A stretch of 5,331 nt of DNA. It comes from Alphaproteobacteria bacterium UBA7371. GTDB lineage: Bacteria; Pseudomonadota; Alphaproteobacteria; UBA8317. Where the stretch lies: contig DKOD01000043.1 of NCBI GenBank assembly GCA_002469865.1, positions 1 to 5,331 on the forward strand. The letters are read 5' to 3'. The notes beneath the pieces were generated by a model. It saw only the letters and a program-made list of their open reading frames with translations. It searched no databases and was not told where the DNA came from. Position 1 is the stretch's first letter. Each line of letters begins with the position of its first letter. Of this stretch, positions 1 to 5,274 are shown piece by piece. A program made the position numbers and the translations under genes.

Positions 1-18
1 GATCACCAATTCGTTCAT
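1..18 (-). CDS. pyrC: 5' end of a gene overlapping pyrB, probably dihydroorotase (partial)
   Basis: Only the first six codons are in the window (M-N-E-L-V-I), and the gene runs off the left edge. Its ATG at 18-16 overlaps the pyrB stop TGA at 17-15 in the four-base arrangement ATGA, which implies translational coupling. A purine-rich AGGGG on the minus strand (30-26) lies seven bases before the ATG and can serve as ribosome binding site. The assignment to pyrC is inference: in many alphaproteobacteria dihydroorotase follows pyrB directly, and a short start leading into a beta strand (ELVI) suits the amidohydrolase N-terminus. Six residues cannot prove it. A dihydroorotase would close carbamoyl-aspartate to dihydroorotate, the step after PyrB; an inactive PyrC-like partner of PyrB is the other option. 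Confidence 0.55.
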
Positions 19-950
19 GACAGGGCCCCTGACAACAGAAACTCAACGGCAGCCATGCGGGCGGCCACGCCCATTTCCACCTGAAGATGAATCACGGAAT
101 ATTCCGGGTCGTCGGCAAGTTCTGAGGAGATCTCCACCCCCCTATTCATGGGGCCGGGATGCATAACCATGACATCGGGTTTGGCATGGGTAATTTTTTT
201 GTGATCAAGGCCAAAATAATGGTGGTATTCACGCACCGAAGGGAAGAACGAACCGGCCATGCGCTCGCGCTGAACGCGCAGCATCATGACGACATCAGCG
301 CCATCCAATGCTTCATCGAGCCGGCGATGAACGGCAATGCCATATTCTTCAATATCTGGGGGCAGCAGGGTTGAAGGACCTGCCACATGCAACTCAGCCC
401 CCAATTCATGCAGCAAAATAAGATTAGAGCGCGCCACCCGAGAATGCAGCAGGTCACCACAAATCACCACCTTGAGGCCACCGATAGCTCCTTTAACCTT
501 CATGATGGTAAGCGCATCAAGCAATGCCTGGGTGGGGTGTTCATGGGCACCATCCCCGGCATTGATGACCGAACAATTTACCTTCTGGGCCAGCAATTGC
601 ACGGCCCCGGAATGCTGGTGGCGGACCACAAGAAGATCGGGTTTCATGGCATTGAGGGTGGCTGCGGTATCGAGCAATGTTTCCCCCTTGGTCATGGAGG
701 AGGTGGACACAGACATATTGAGCACATCCATGCCCAGTCTTTTGCCGGCAATTTCAAAAGAGGCTTGTGTTCTCGTGGAAGCTTCAAAGAACATGTTCAC
801 CTGGGTGCGGCCTTCTAAGATCGCATTACGCTTGGTGATCCCACGGTTGATATCGACATATTCCAACGCGCGATGGAGAAGGTCACGGACCTCCTTGGCG
901 TTTAAATCAGCCACGCTGATGAGGTGGCGGCGTTCGGCATTGATGGTCAT
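15..950 (-). CDS. pyrB: Aspartate carbamoyltransferase catalytic chain
   Basis: This 311-residue cytoplasmic enzyme condenses carbamoyl phosphate with L-aspartate to N-carbamoyl-L-aspartate, the committed step of pyrimidine synthesis. The carbamoyl-phosphate loop FFEASTRT spans residues 54-61 (Ser58, Thr59, Arg60, Thr61). The 80s-loop lysine is Lys88 in MTKGET. Arg110 is followed by HQHSGA, where many homologues have HP. EHPTQ at 137-141 supplies His138 and Gln141. GDLLHSRVARSN at 166-176 carries Arg171. The aspartate-binding Arg225 and Gln227 are in LRVQRER, and the HPGP loop is at 264-267. Length is normal for a catalytic chain, and no regulatory pyrI gene is visible. An in-frame TAA directly precedes the ATG at 950, so the start is fixed, and GGAG lies five bases upstream. 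The downstream gene overlaps its stop. No attenuator or PyrR-type site could be recognised. Identification is firm. Confidence 0.97.
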   Translation of the reverse strand: MTINAERRHLISVADLNAKEVRDLLHRALEYVDINRGITKRNAILEGRTQVNMFFEASTRTQASFEIAGKRLGMDVLNMSVSTSSMTKGETLLDTAATLNAMKPDLLVVRHQHSGAVQLLAQKVNCSVINAGDGAHEHPTQALLDALTIMKVKGAIGGLKVVICGDLLHSRVARSNLILLHELGAELHVAGPSTLLPPDIEEYGIAVHRRLDEALDGADVVMMLRVQRERMAGSFFPSVREYHHYFGLDHKKITHAKPDVMVMHPGPMNRGVEISSELADDPEYSVIHLQVEMGVAARMAAVEFLLSGALS

Positions 951-955
951 TTAAG

Positions 956-959
956 CTCC
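956..959 (-). promoter_or_regulatory. Ribosome binding site of pyrB
   Basis: On the minus strand GGAG lies five bases before the pyrB ATG (950-948). Because a TAA stop in the same frame sits at 953-951, no earlier start is possible, so this site and the ATG belong together. Confidence 0.6.
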
Positions 960-980
960 ATGCATGACCGGCGTTGAGCG

Positions 981-1121
981 ATGGGCTTAGTTATGGGCGT
1001 GGGCTCGGCTGTTTGGCAAGCTTTGTCTGAAGTCCAGGCCATCGAGCTTCACGGCCATGGCTGCCGCGAAGAACATACAAAGTCACGCCACCAAAATCAT
1101 GGTGAACGGACAAGCATGTGA
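981..1121 (+). other. Possible 46-codon ORF on the opposite strand in the ruvX–pyrB gap
   Basis: The plus strand has an open frame from ATG at 981 to TGA at 1119-1121, beginning MGLVMGVGSAVW. It overlaps the minus-strand candidate leader ORF, so at most one of the two is likely to be real. No clear ribosome binding site precedes it (GTTGAGCG only) and no family is recognised. The one supporting point is that a hairpin followed by seven Ts, in the orientation needed to end a plus-strand transcript, lies 24 bases downstream. Confidence 0.12.
987..1076 (-). other. Possible 29-codon leader ORF upstream of pyrB
   Basis: A minus-strand frame runs from ATG at 1076 to TAA at 989-987 and would encode a peptide starting MFFAAAMAV and ending RAHAHN. 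It ends 36 bases before the pyrB start. It lies in the GC-rich part of the gap and its codons look acceptable, but no good Shine-Dalgarno sequence precedes either Met1 or Met7. I recognise no family. It is not rich in a single amino acid and is not followed by an obvious attenuator, so a pyrL-type leader is unsupported. A chance ORF is the more likely reading. Confidence 0.13.
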
Positions 1122-1127
1122 CCTCAA
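1099..1127 (-). promoter_or_regulatory. pyrB: Weak candidate pyrB promoter with a CACCA/TGGTG dyad on its -10
   Basis: On the minus strand TTGAGG (1127-1122) is followed after 17 bases by CACCAT (1104-1099). The match to TTGACA/TATAAT is partial, four and three of six. The inverted repeat CACCA-N6-TGGTG at 1089-1104 covers the -10 position and could be an operator or a short leader hairpin. If real, transcription would begin near 1092 and leave a leader of about 140 bases before pyrB. Alphaproteobacterial promoters are often poor matches, so this is only a suggestion. Confidence 0.15.
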
Positions 1128-1138
1128 CCAATGTTGAA

Positions 1139-1201
1139 GCATGAATTACCCAGCAAATTAGGTAAGATTTTTTTAGGCGTATCTTCGCATGAATTTTACC
1201 C
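1139..1201. repeat. Imperfect direct repeat GCATGAATT(TT)ACCC
   Basis: GCATGAATTACCC at 1139-1151 recurs as GCATGAATTTTACCC at 1187-1201; the second copy has two extra Ts. The starts are 48 bases apart. Both copies lie in the AT-rich part of the gap upstream of pyrB. A paired protein binding site is possible, and so is chance. The repeat itself is directly visible; its function is unknown. Confidence 0.35.
1146..1174 (+). terminator. Weak hairpin plus T-run, plus-strand orientation
   Basis: TTACC (1146-1150) and GGTAA (1161-1165) are perfect complements around a ten-base loop. They are followed by GA and seven Ts (1168-1174). This is the layout of an intrinsic terminator for a plus-strand transcript, although a five-pair stem with two G-C pairs is weak. 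No recognised plus-strand gene lies upstream, so it would act on an unknown small transcript or on antisense transcription coming out of pyrB. Confidence 0.22.
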
Positions 1202-1209
1202 TTCAGGGT
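1198..1209. repeat. Short dyad downstream of ruvX
   Basis: ACCCT-TC-AGGGT is a perfect 5+5 inverted repeat beginning 24 bases after the ruvX stop. As RNA it would fold as a four-pair stem with a four-base loop. On the minus strand it is followed by AAAATTC rather than a T-run, so it does not qualify as a normal intrinsic terminator for ruvX. Confidence 0.25.
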
Positions 1210-1232
1210 CGGTTCTGCACCTCCTCAAGGCA

Positions 1233-1706
1233 TTAGGGGTTTGACAATCGGTCGAGGGCTGATTGCAAGATAATAGCCGCAGCATGGCTATCAATGAGTT
1301 GGGAACGTCTGGCACGCGAAAGGTCAGCCTTGAGCATGGCTCTTTCAGCCTCAGCCGAGGTTAGCCGCTCCTCCCATAACAGGCATGGTAGCTGCCAAAA
1401 TTCCTCCAATGATGACGCATAATCGGCCACCGATTGTGCCCGAGGGCCAAGACCCCCATCCATTTCCCTAGGTAGGCCGAGAATAACCGCACCAATCTCA
1501 CGACCCTGGAGCATAAGTTTGATTTCTTGGATGTCCTTGGAAAATTTCTTTCGCCCCACGGTGCCAAGGGGGGTGGAGGTCATCCAAAGGCTATCGGAGA
1601 CGGCAATTCCGAGCGTCTTGCTGCCATGGTCTATGCCCATCAGGGCTTTCCCTATGGGGACCTCTGGCCTTCGGCGGATTAAGTCATGGCGTTCAAATAC
1701 GTTCAT
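1233..1706 (-). CDS. ruvX: RuvX/YqgF family RNase H-fold nuclease (putative pre-16S rRNA nuclease)
   Basis: The family is cytoplasmic and is linked to 16S rRNA 3'-end maturation, with an older proposed role as a Holliday junction resolvase. Numbering from the GTG at 1709, strand one carries GIDHGSKTLGIAVSD at 25-39 with catalytic Asp27. VILGLPREMDGGLGPRAQ follows at 75-92, the WEERLT motif at 112-117, and LIDSHAAAIILQ with Asp140 at 138-149. Length is usual, with the short N-terminal extension I recall from alphaproteobacterial members. The family's DERLT reads EERLT here, so the first Asp is Glu113. An in-frame TAA lies two codons before GTG1709; I chose the adjacent ATG at 1706 (157 residues) because AAGG sits four bases before it but only one before the GTG. 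The gene is divergent from gatC and reads toward pyrB, 282 bases away. Identification is firm; the start is uncertain by one codon. Confidence 0.95.
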   Translation of the reverse strand: MNVFERHDLIRRRPEVPIGKALMGIDHGSKTLGIAVSDSLWMTSTPLGTVGRKKFSKDIQEIKLMLQGREIGAVILGLPREMDGGLGPRAQSVADYASSLEEFWQLPCLLWEERLTSAEAERAMLKADLSRARRSQLIDSHAAAIILQSALDRLSNP

Positions 1707-1710
1707 CACG

Positions 1711-1714
1711 CCTT
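1711..1714 (-). promoter_or_regulatory. Ribosome binding site deciding the ruvX start
   Basis: AAGG on the minus strand is four bases from the ATG at 1706 but only one base from the GTG at 1709. A ribosome would therefore favour the ATG. The spacing is still short, so the site is modest. Confidence 0.35.
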
Positions 1715-1768
1715 ATCTACCCGCTTCAGCCCATTTGGCAACTTGCCTGCATGGCCATCGTCATTTGG

Positions 1769-1798
1769 AGCCTATTTGCAGCGATATCTTAATATCAA
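1769..1798 (-). promoter_or_regulatory. ruvX: Candidate ruvX promoter overlapped by a GATAT dyad
   Basis: On the minus strand TTGATA (1798-1793), five of six for a sigma-70 -35 box, is followed after 18 bases by TAGGCT (1774-1769), a poor -10 that keeps the key T, A and final T. The perfect inverted repeat GATAT-CTTA-ATATC at 1783-1796 overlaps the -35 box and spacer, which is where a repressor could bind. The implied leader to the ATG at 1706 is about 55 bases. No regulator is identifiable. Confidence 0.22.
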
Positions 1799-1915
1799 TG
1801 GCGCTTGTGGGTTAGGTCACATCATGGGATCAACAATGGTATGGGTAAGATTATTGCCCAAGCCACAAAGCTCATGGCATGGGCTAATGTCATGTTTCTT
1901 TGCTTTTGATCTTGG

Positions 1916-1943
1916 TTGTCTTGTCGGGCTTGAAGCATATGGT
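1916..1943 (+). promoter_or_regulatory. gatC: Candidate promoter of the gatCAB operon
   Basis: TTGTCT (1916-1921) and TATGGT (1938-1943) are separated by 16 bases, each matching four of six sigma-70 consensus positions. Transcription would start near 1950, leaving a leader of about 40 bases to the gatC ATG. It is the best plus-strand candidate I found near the operon, but it is weak on sequence alone. Confidence 0.28.
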
Positions 1944-1975
1944 TTAGGCCCAAGATCACTTGCGCTTATTTTGTT

Positions 1976-1981
1976 GAGGAG
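1976..1981 (+). promoter_or_regulatory. Ribosome binding site of gatC
   Basis: GAGGAG is a strong Shine-Dalgarno sequence eight bases before the ATG at 1990. It supports that start and the 95-residue GatC, as it is the only good site near the operon's 5' end. Confidence 0.75.
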
Positions 1982-1989
1982 TTGCTTGC

Positions 1990-2277
1990 ATGTCCGTGAC
2001 CGTGGACACCGTTTGTAAGGTGGCAAGATTAGCCCGTATTCATATCCAGGAAGGTGAGGCCGAGCGGCTCACCGGTGAATTGGGACAGATTATGGATTGG
2101 ATTGATGTGCTTGGCCGTTGCGACACCTCCAACGTGGAACCCCTGGCAGGGATCACGGTTGATGAGATGCCGATGCGCCGGGATGAGGCTTTGATGAACA
2201 ACAGCCGTGACGATATTTTGGCCAATGCCCCGGCCCAGGATGAGGGTTATTTTGTTGTGCCGAAGGTGGTTGAATAA
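1990..2277 (+). CDS. gatC: Asp-tRNA(Asn)/Glu-tRNA(Gln) amidotransferase subunit C
   Basis: GatC is the small subunit of the GatCAB amidotransferase. It wraps around the GatA-GatB interface and stabilises GatA rather than catalysing anything itself. The 95 residues are the normal length. The N-terminal helix carries VARLARI at 11-17. The middle segment VEPLAGITV (49-57) leads to the MRRDEA motif at 62-67. The C-terminus ILANAPAQDEGYFVVPKVVE at 76-95 is the classic family ending. The start follows a strong GAGGAG site. Its stop TAA shares one base with the gatA ATG (TAATG), so the two are probably translationally coupled. It is the first gene of the operon, divergent from ruvX. Confidence 0.96.
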   Translation: MSVTVDTVCKVARLARIHIQEGEAERLTGELGQIMDWIDVLGRCDTSNVEPLAGITVDEMPMRRDEALMNNSRDDILANAPAQDEGYFVVPKVVE

Positions 2278-3764
2278 TGCGTGAATTTGATACCATCCAA
2301 CAAATGTCCGAGGCACTTTCGCGAGGGGATGTCACTGCCGTGGAATTGGCCGAAGCCCATTTGGTGCATATGGAAAAAGCTGTAGGATTAAACGCCTTTG
2401 TGGACACCAACCCAGAGGTAACCCTGGCCCAAGCCAAAGCCTCCGATGAGCGCCGGGCCAAGCAAGAAGGGGGCCGCCTTGAGGGCATCCCGCTTGGTAT
2501 TAAGGATTTGTTTTGCACGCTGGGTTTTTCCGCCAATTCATGCTCACGCATTTTGGCAGGGTTTCGGCCAAATTACGAAAGCCATGTCACGGGCAGATTA
2601 CGCGCCGAAGGGGCTGTCTTTCTTGGAAAACTGAACATGGACGAATTTGCCATGGGCTCATCCAATGAAACAAGCGTTCATGGGCCCTGCATCAACCCCT
2701 GGCGTGCCGAAGGGTCCGAGCAAAATTTGGTGCCAGGTGGTTCCTCTGGTGGATCTGCAAGCGCTGTCGCGGCTGGTTTATGTTTGGGTGCAACGGGTAC
2801 TGATACGGGCGGTTCTATTCGTCAGCCTGCTAGCCTGACAGGAATTGTGGGCATCAAACCAACCTATGGGCGTTGTTCCCGCTGGGGTATTATTGCTTTT
2901 GCTTCCTCACTTGACCAGGCGGGCCCAATGGCCCGTCATGTTGCCGATGCAGCTTTGATGTTAAATGTCATGGCGGGCCATGACCCCAGAGACGCGACCT
3001 CATCCACATTGCCTGTGCCAGACTTTACAGCCGCTGCCATGGGCAAAGATGTGAAGGGCATGAAAATAGGTATTCCCAAGGAATTTGCCGGCGATAATCT
3101 TGGTGCCGATATCCGCAAAATTTGGGAGAATGGCGCCCAATGGCTTGCCGATCAGGGGGCGGAGATCATTGAGGTGGGCCTTCCCCACACAGAATATGCT
3201 TTGGCCGCTTATTATATCATTGCCCCAGCTGAGGCCTCGTCCAACCTCGCCCGATATGATGGCGTGCGCTATGGCCGCCGCGCAGAAAACCCCAAGGATT
3301 TGGAGGACCTTTATGCACGCTCCCGGGCAGAAGGGTTTGGGGATGAGGTCAAACGCCGGATTTTGGTGGGCACCCATGTTCTGTCATCGGGCTATTATGA
3401 TGCTTATTACAACAAAGCCCAGTCGGTGCGCCGCTTGATCCGGAATGATTTTACCAAGGCATTCTCGCAAGTGGACTTGTTGCTCACACCAACATCACCC
3501 AATGCGGCTTTCCCAATTGGCGCAGAGCTTGATCCTTTGGATATGTATCTTAATGACGTATTTACCGTCTCCACCAACCTGGCAGGGTTGCCGGCCATGT
3601 CGGTTCCGGCTGCCTTGAACGCCCAAAACCTGCCTTTGGGGCTCCAATTGATTGGCCCGGCCTTTGGTGAGGAAAAAATGATCACAGCTGGTGCAGCTTT
3701 GGAGCGTGCGGCAAAATTCCATGTGCGTCCCACCCCATGGTGGATGCCTGAGGGAGATCGCTGA
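2277..3764 (+). CDS. gatA: Asp-tRNA(Asn)/Glu-tRNA(Gln) amidotransferase subunit A (glutaminase)
   Basis: GatA hydrolyses glutamine and passes the ammonia through a tunnel to GatB. The 495 residues form one amidase-signature domain. The Ser-cisSer-Lys triad is visible: Lys76 in PLGIKDLF, Ser156 in PGGSSGGSA, and the nucleophile Ser180 in TDTGGSIRQP. Substrate-site segments also remain: AYYIIAPAEASSNLARYDG at 311-329, EVKRRILVGTHVLSSGYYDA at 357-376, and NDVFTVSTNLAGLPAMSVP at 426-444, with Asp427 matching the aspartate that binds glutamine in the Staphylococcus aureus enzyme. A few extra residues before Ser156 (WRAEGSEQNL) relative to Firmicute GatA look like a lineage feature. A GGTGG site precedes the start by seven bases inside gatC, and its TGA overlaps gatB by one base. 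Together with gatC and gatB flanking it, this rules out a free amidase. Confidence 0.97.
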   Translation: MREFDTIQQMSEALSRGDVTAVELAEAHLVHMEKAVGLNAFVDTNPEVTLAQAKASDERRAKQEGGRLEGIPLGIKDLFCTLGFSANSCSRILAGFRPNYESHVTGRLRAEGAVFLGKLNMDEFAMGSSNETSVHGPCINPWRAEGSEQNLVPGGSSGGSASAVAAGLCLGATGTDTGGSIRQPASLTGIVGIKPTYGRCSRWGIIAFASSLDQAGPMARHVADAALMLNVMAGHDPRDATSSTLPVPDFTAAAMGKDVKGMKIGIPKEFAGDNLGADIRKIWENGAQWLADQGAEIIEVGLPHTEYALAAYYIIAPAEASSNLARYDGVRYGRRAENPKDLEDLYARSRAEGFGDEVKRRILVGTHVLSSGYYDAYYNKAQSVRRLIRNDFTKAFSQVDLLLTPTSPNAAFPIGAELDPLDMYLNDVFTVSTNLAGLPAMSVPAALNAQNLPLGLQLIGPAFGEEKMITAGAALERAAKFHVRPTPWWMPEGDR

Positions 3765-5230
3765 TGAGCCAAGAAACCACCATCATCGAAGGTGACACGG
3801 GGATCTTTGAGATTGTTGTGGGCCTTGAAGTCCATGCCCAGGTCTTGTCGCAAGCCAAGTTGTTTTCTTCGGCGCCCACGGCGTTTGGTGCAGCGCCCAA
3901 CAGCCAGGTGACCCTGGTTGACGCAGCTTTGCCTGGCATGTTGCCTGTCATCAATGAGGTCTGTGTTGCCCAAGCAGTCCGCACGGGTCTGGGCATTAAT
4001 GCCGAGATTAACCTATGGTCACGTTTTGATCGGAAAAATTATTTTTACCCGGATCTGCCCCAGGGTTATCAGATCTCGCAGCTATACCACCCCATCGTTG
4101 GTGAGGGTTCTGTGGAGATTGAGCTGGAGGATGGTTCCAGCAAAACCATTCGGGTGGAGCGGATCCATCTGGAACAGGATGCAGGCAAATCCATTCATGA
4201 CTTAGACCCACGTTCTAGCCATGTGGATTTGAACCGTTCAGGCATTGCGCTCATGGAAATTGTGTCCTTCCCCGACATGCGCAGCCCCCATGAGGCGGGC
4301 GCCTATTTGTCCAAATTACGCTCCATACTTAGGTATCTTGGCACCTGTGACGGCAACATGGATCAGGGTTCCATGCGGGCTGATGTGAATGTCTCCGTGC
4401 GCCGTCCTGGTGAGGGTTTGGGGACGAGATGCGAAATCAAAAATGTGAATTCCGTGCGTTTCGTGCAGCAGGCCATTGCCCATGAGGCCAGAAGGCAGGT
4501 GGAAATCATTGAATCCGGCGGCAGCATCAAACAGGAAACCAGGCTGTTTGACCCCGATACCGGCGAGACCCGGGCCATGCGCTCCAAGGAAGACGCCCAT
4601 GATTACCGGTATTTCCCAGACCCAGATTTGCCGCCTTTGGTGGTGACACAAGAACAAGTTGATGCCATCCGCGCCACCATGCCGGAACTTCCCGATCAGA
4701 AGAAAAAACGTTTTGTGGAAGAATTGGGGCTTACTGATTATGACGCATCGGTGCTTTGCGCCGACCGCGCCAATGCAAGTTTCTTTGAGGAAGTGGCAAA
4801 ATTTGCACCTGCCAAACTGGCAGCCAATTGGATCACGGGTGATTTGTTTGGCGCGCTGAACAAAGCCGAGCTTTCCATCGCCGAAAGCCCCATTTCTGCG
4901 ACCCAATTGGGTCAAATGATTGGTTTGATTGACGATGGGAAGATTTCCGGGAAAATCGCCAAGCAGGTTTTTGAAATCATGTGGCAGGAAGGTGGGGTTC
5001 CGGCAGATATTGTGGAGGAACGTGGTCTTGCCCAGGTTTCTGACACAGGTGCGATTGAAGCTGTTATTGATCAGCTTATTGCCACATCACCAGAGAATGT
5101 TGCGGCGTACAAATCCGGCAAAACAAAAATTATCGGCTGGTTTGTGGGGCAGGTGATGAAAGAAACAGGCGGCAAAGCCAACCCTGGCATCGTGAACCAA
5201 TTGCTTAAAGCCAAGCTTGATCAATTATAA
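3764..5230 (+). CDS. gatB: Asp-tRNA(Asn)/Glu-tRNA(Gln) amidotransferase subunit B
   Basis: GatB binds the mischarged tRNA, activates the carboxylate with ATP and amidates it using ammonia from GatA. The 488 residues are a normal length. The catalytic cradle (about 14-300) includes GLEVHAQ at 20-26, with Glu22 and His24 as likely metal ligands, RFDRKNYFYPDLPQGYQISQ at 87-106, HLEQDAGKS at 135-143, VDLNRSGIALMEI at 154-166, DVNVSVR at 207-213, EIKNVNSVRFVQQAI at 224-238 and EDAHDYRYFPDPDLPPL at 276-292. The C-terminal YqeY-like tail (about 340-486), which contacts tRNA, has GKISGKIAKQVFE and ends with NPGIVNQLLKAKL. The usual GVPL of the family signature reads GIAL, as I recall for other alphaproteobacteria. 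The start overlaps the gatA stop (TGATG), and AGGGAG lies seven bases upstream. Its presence indicates the indirect route to Gln-tRNA(Gln), Asn-tRNA(Asn) or both. Confidence 0.97.
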   Translation: MSQETTIIEGDTGIFEIVVGLEVHAQVLSQAKLFSSAPTAFGAAPNSQVTLVDAALPGMLPVINEVCVAQAVRTGLGINAEINLWSRFDRKNYFYPDLPQGYQISQLYHPIVGEGSVEIELEDGSSKTIRVERIHLEQDAGKSIHDLDPRSSHVDLNRSGIALMEIVSFPDMRSPHEAGAYLSKLRSILRYLGTCDGNMDQGSMRADVNVSVRRPGEGLGTRCEIKNVNSVRFVQQAIAHEARRQVEIIESGGSIKQETRLFDPDTGETRAMRSKEDAHDYRYFPDPDLPPLVVTQEQVDAIRATMPELPDQKKKRFVEELGLTDYDASVLCADRANASFFEEVAKFAPAKLAANWITGDLFGALNKAELSIAESPISATQLGQMIGLIDDGKISGKIAKQVFEIMWQEGGVPADIVEERGLAQVSDTGAIEAVIDQLIATSPENVAAYKSGKTKIIGWFVGQVMKETGGKANPGIVNQLLKAKLDQL

Positions 5231-5262
5231 GCCGACATGGCGATAGCTTATGGCTTCTCTTT
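5227..5262 (+). terminator. Possible weak terminator after gatB
   Basis: Immediately after the gatB stop there are two mutually exclusive stems: ATAAGC (5227-5232) with GCTTAT (5246-5251), and AAGCC (5229-5233) with GGCTT (5252-5256). The second is followed by CTCTTT rather than a clean T-run, and both loops are long. This is the expected place for the operon to end, but the structure is poor. Confidence 0.22.
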
Positions 5263-5274
5263 GGACATGTTGAT

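Larger units (their letters stand above)
951..1232. other. Intergenic region between ruvX and pyrB
   Basis: These 282 bases separate two genes read in the same direction, so the gap may carry the end of the ruvX transcript and a separate pyrB promoter. The half near pyrB (about 961-1070) is visibly GC-rich. The half near ruvX (about 1130-1200) is AT-rich and holds an imperfect direct repeat, a small dyad and a hairpin with a T-run readable on the plus strand. No tRNA, SRP RNA or tmRNA signature was found. No long ORF fills it, only short ones on both strands. A non-coding RNA or regulatory leader cannot be excluded. Confidence 0.6.
1710..1989. other. Divergent promoter region between ruvX and gatC
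   Basis: These 280 bases must supply promoters for ruvX leftwards and gatCAB rightwards. Weak promoter candidates can be drawn on each strand. There are two small dyads: GGCAA-C-TTGCC at 1737-1747 and GATAT-CTTA-ATATC at 1783-1796. Long frames exist on both strands across the region but extend into ruvX or gatC and show no family features, so I take them as chance. No T-box (tRNA-sensing) leader, riboswitch or RNA gene was recognised. Confidence 0.6.

Noticed and set aside
337..954. Plus-strand ORF of 205 codons opposite pyrB
   Set aside because: It is antisense to a pyrB with complete catalytic motifs, shows no family features, and is rich in Ser/Arg as expected for the complement of coding sequence.
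951..1232. Possible tRNA, SRP RNA, tmRNA or riboswitch in the ruvX–pyrB gap
   Set aside because: I looked for tRNA arms with a T-loop, the SRP RNA core and known riboswitch cores and found none; only short imperfect stems are present.
1686..2018. Plus-strand ORF of 110 codons covering the ruvX–gatC gap, with a hydrophobic stretch
   Set aside because: It overlaps the start of ruvX and runs into gatC in another frame, has no ribosome binding site and no recognisable domain; placing a gene here would leave no room for the divergent promoters.
1817..2026. Minus-strand ORF of 69 codons in the ruvX–gatC gap
   Set aside because: It begins inside gatC, covers the gatC ribosome binding site and shows only a Lys/Pro/Ser-rich composition typical of a random frame.
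3407..3973. Minus-strand ORF of 188 codons across the gatA–gatB junction
   Set aside because: Both gatA and gatB are intact here on the plus strand; the antisense product resembles no protein family and has no ribosome binding site I could see.
4316..4915. Minus-strand ORF of 199 codons inside gatB
   Set aside because: It lies wholly opposite well-conserved GatB motifs, so it is a shadow of gatB codon use.
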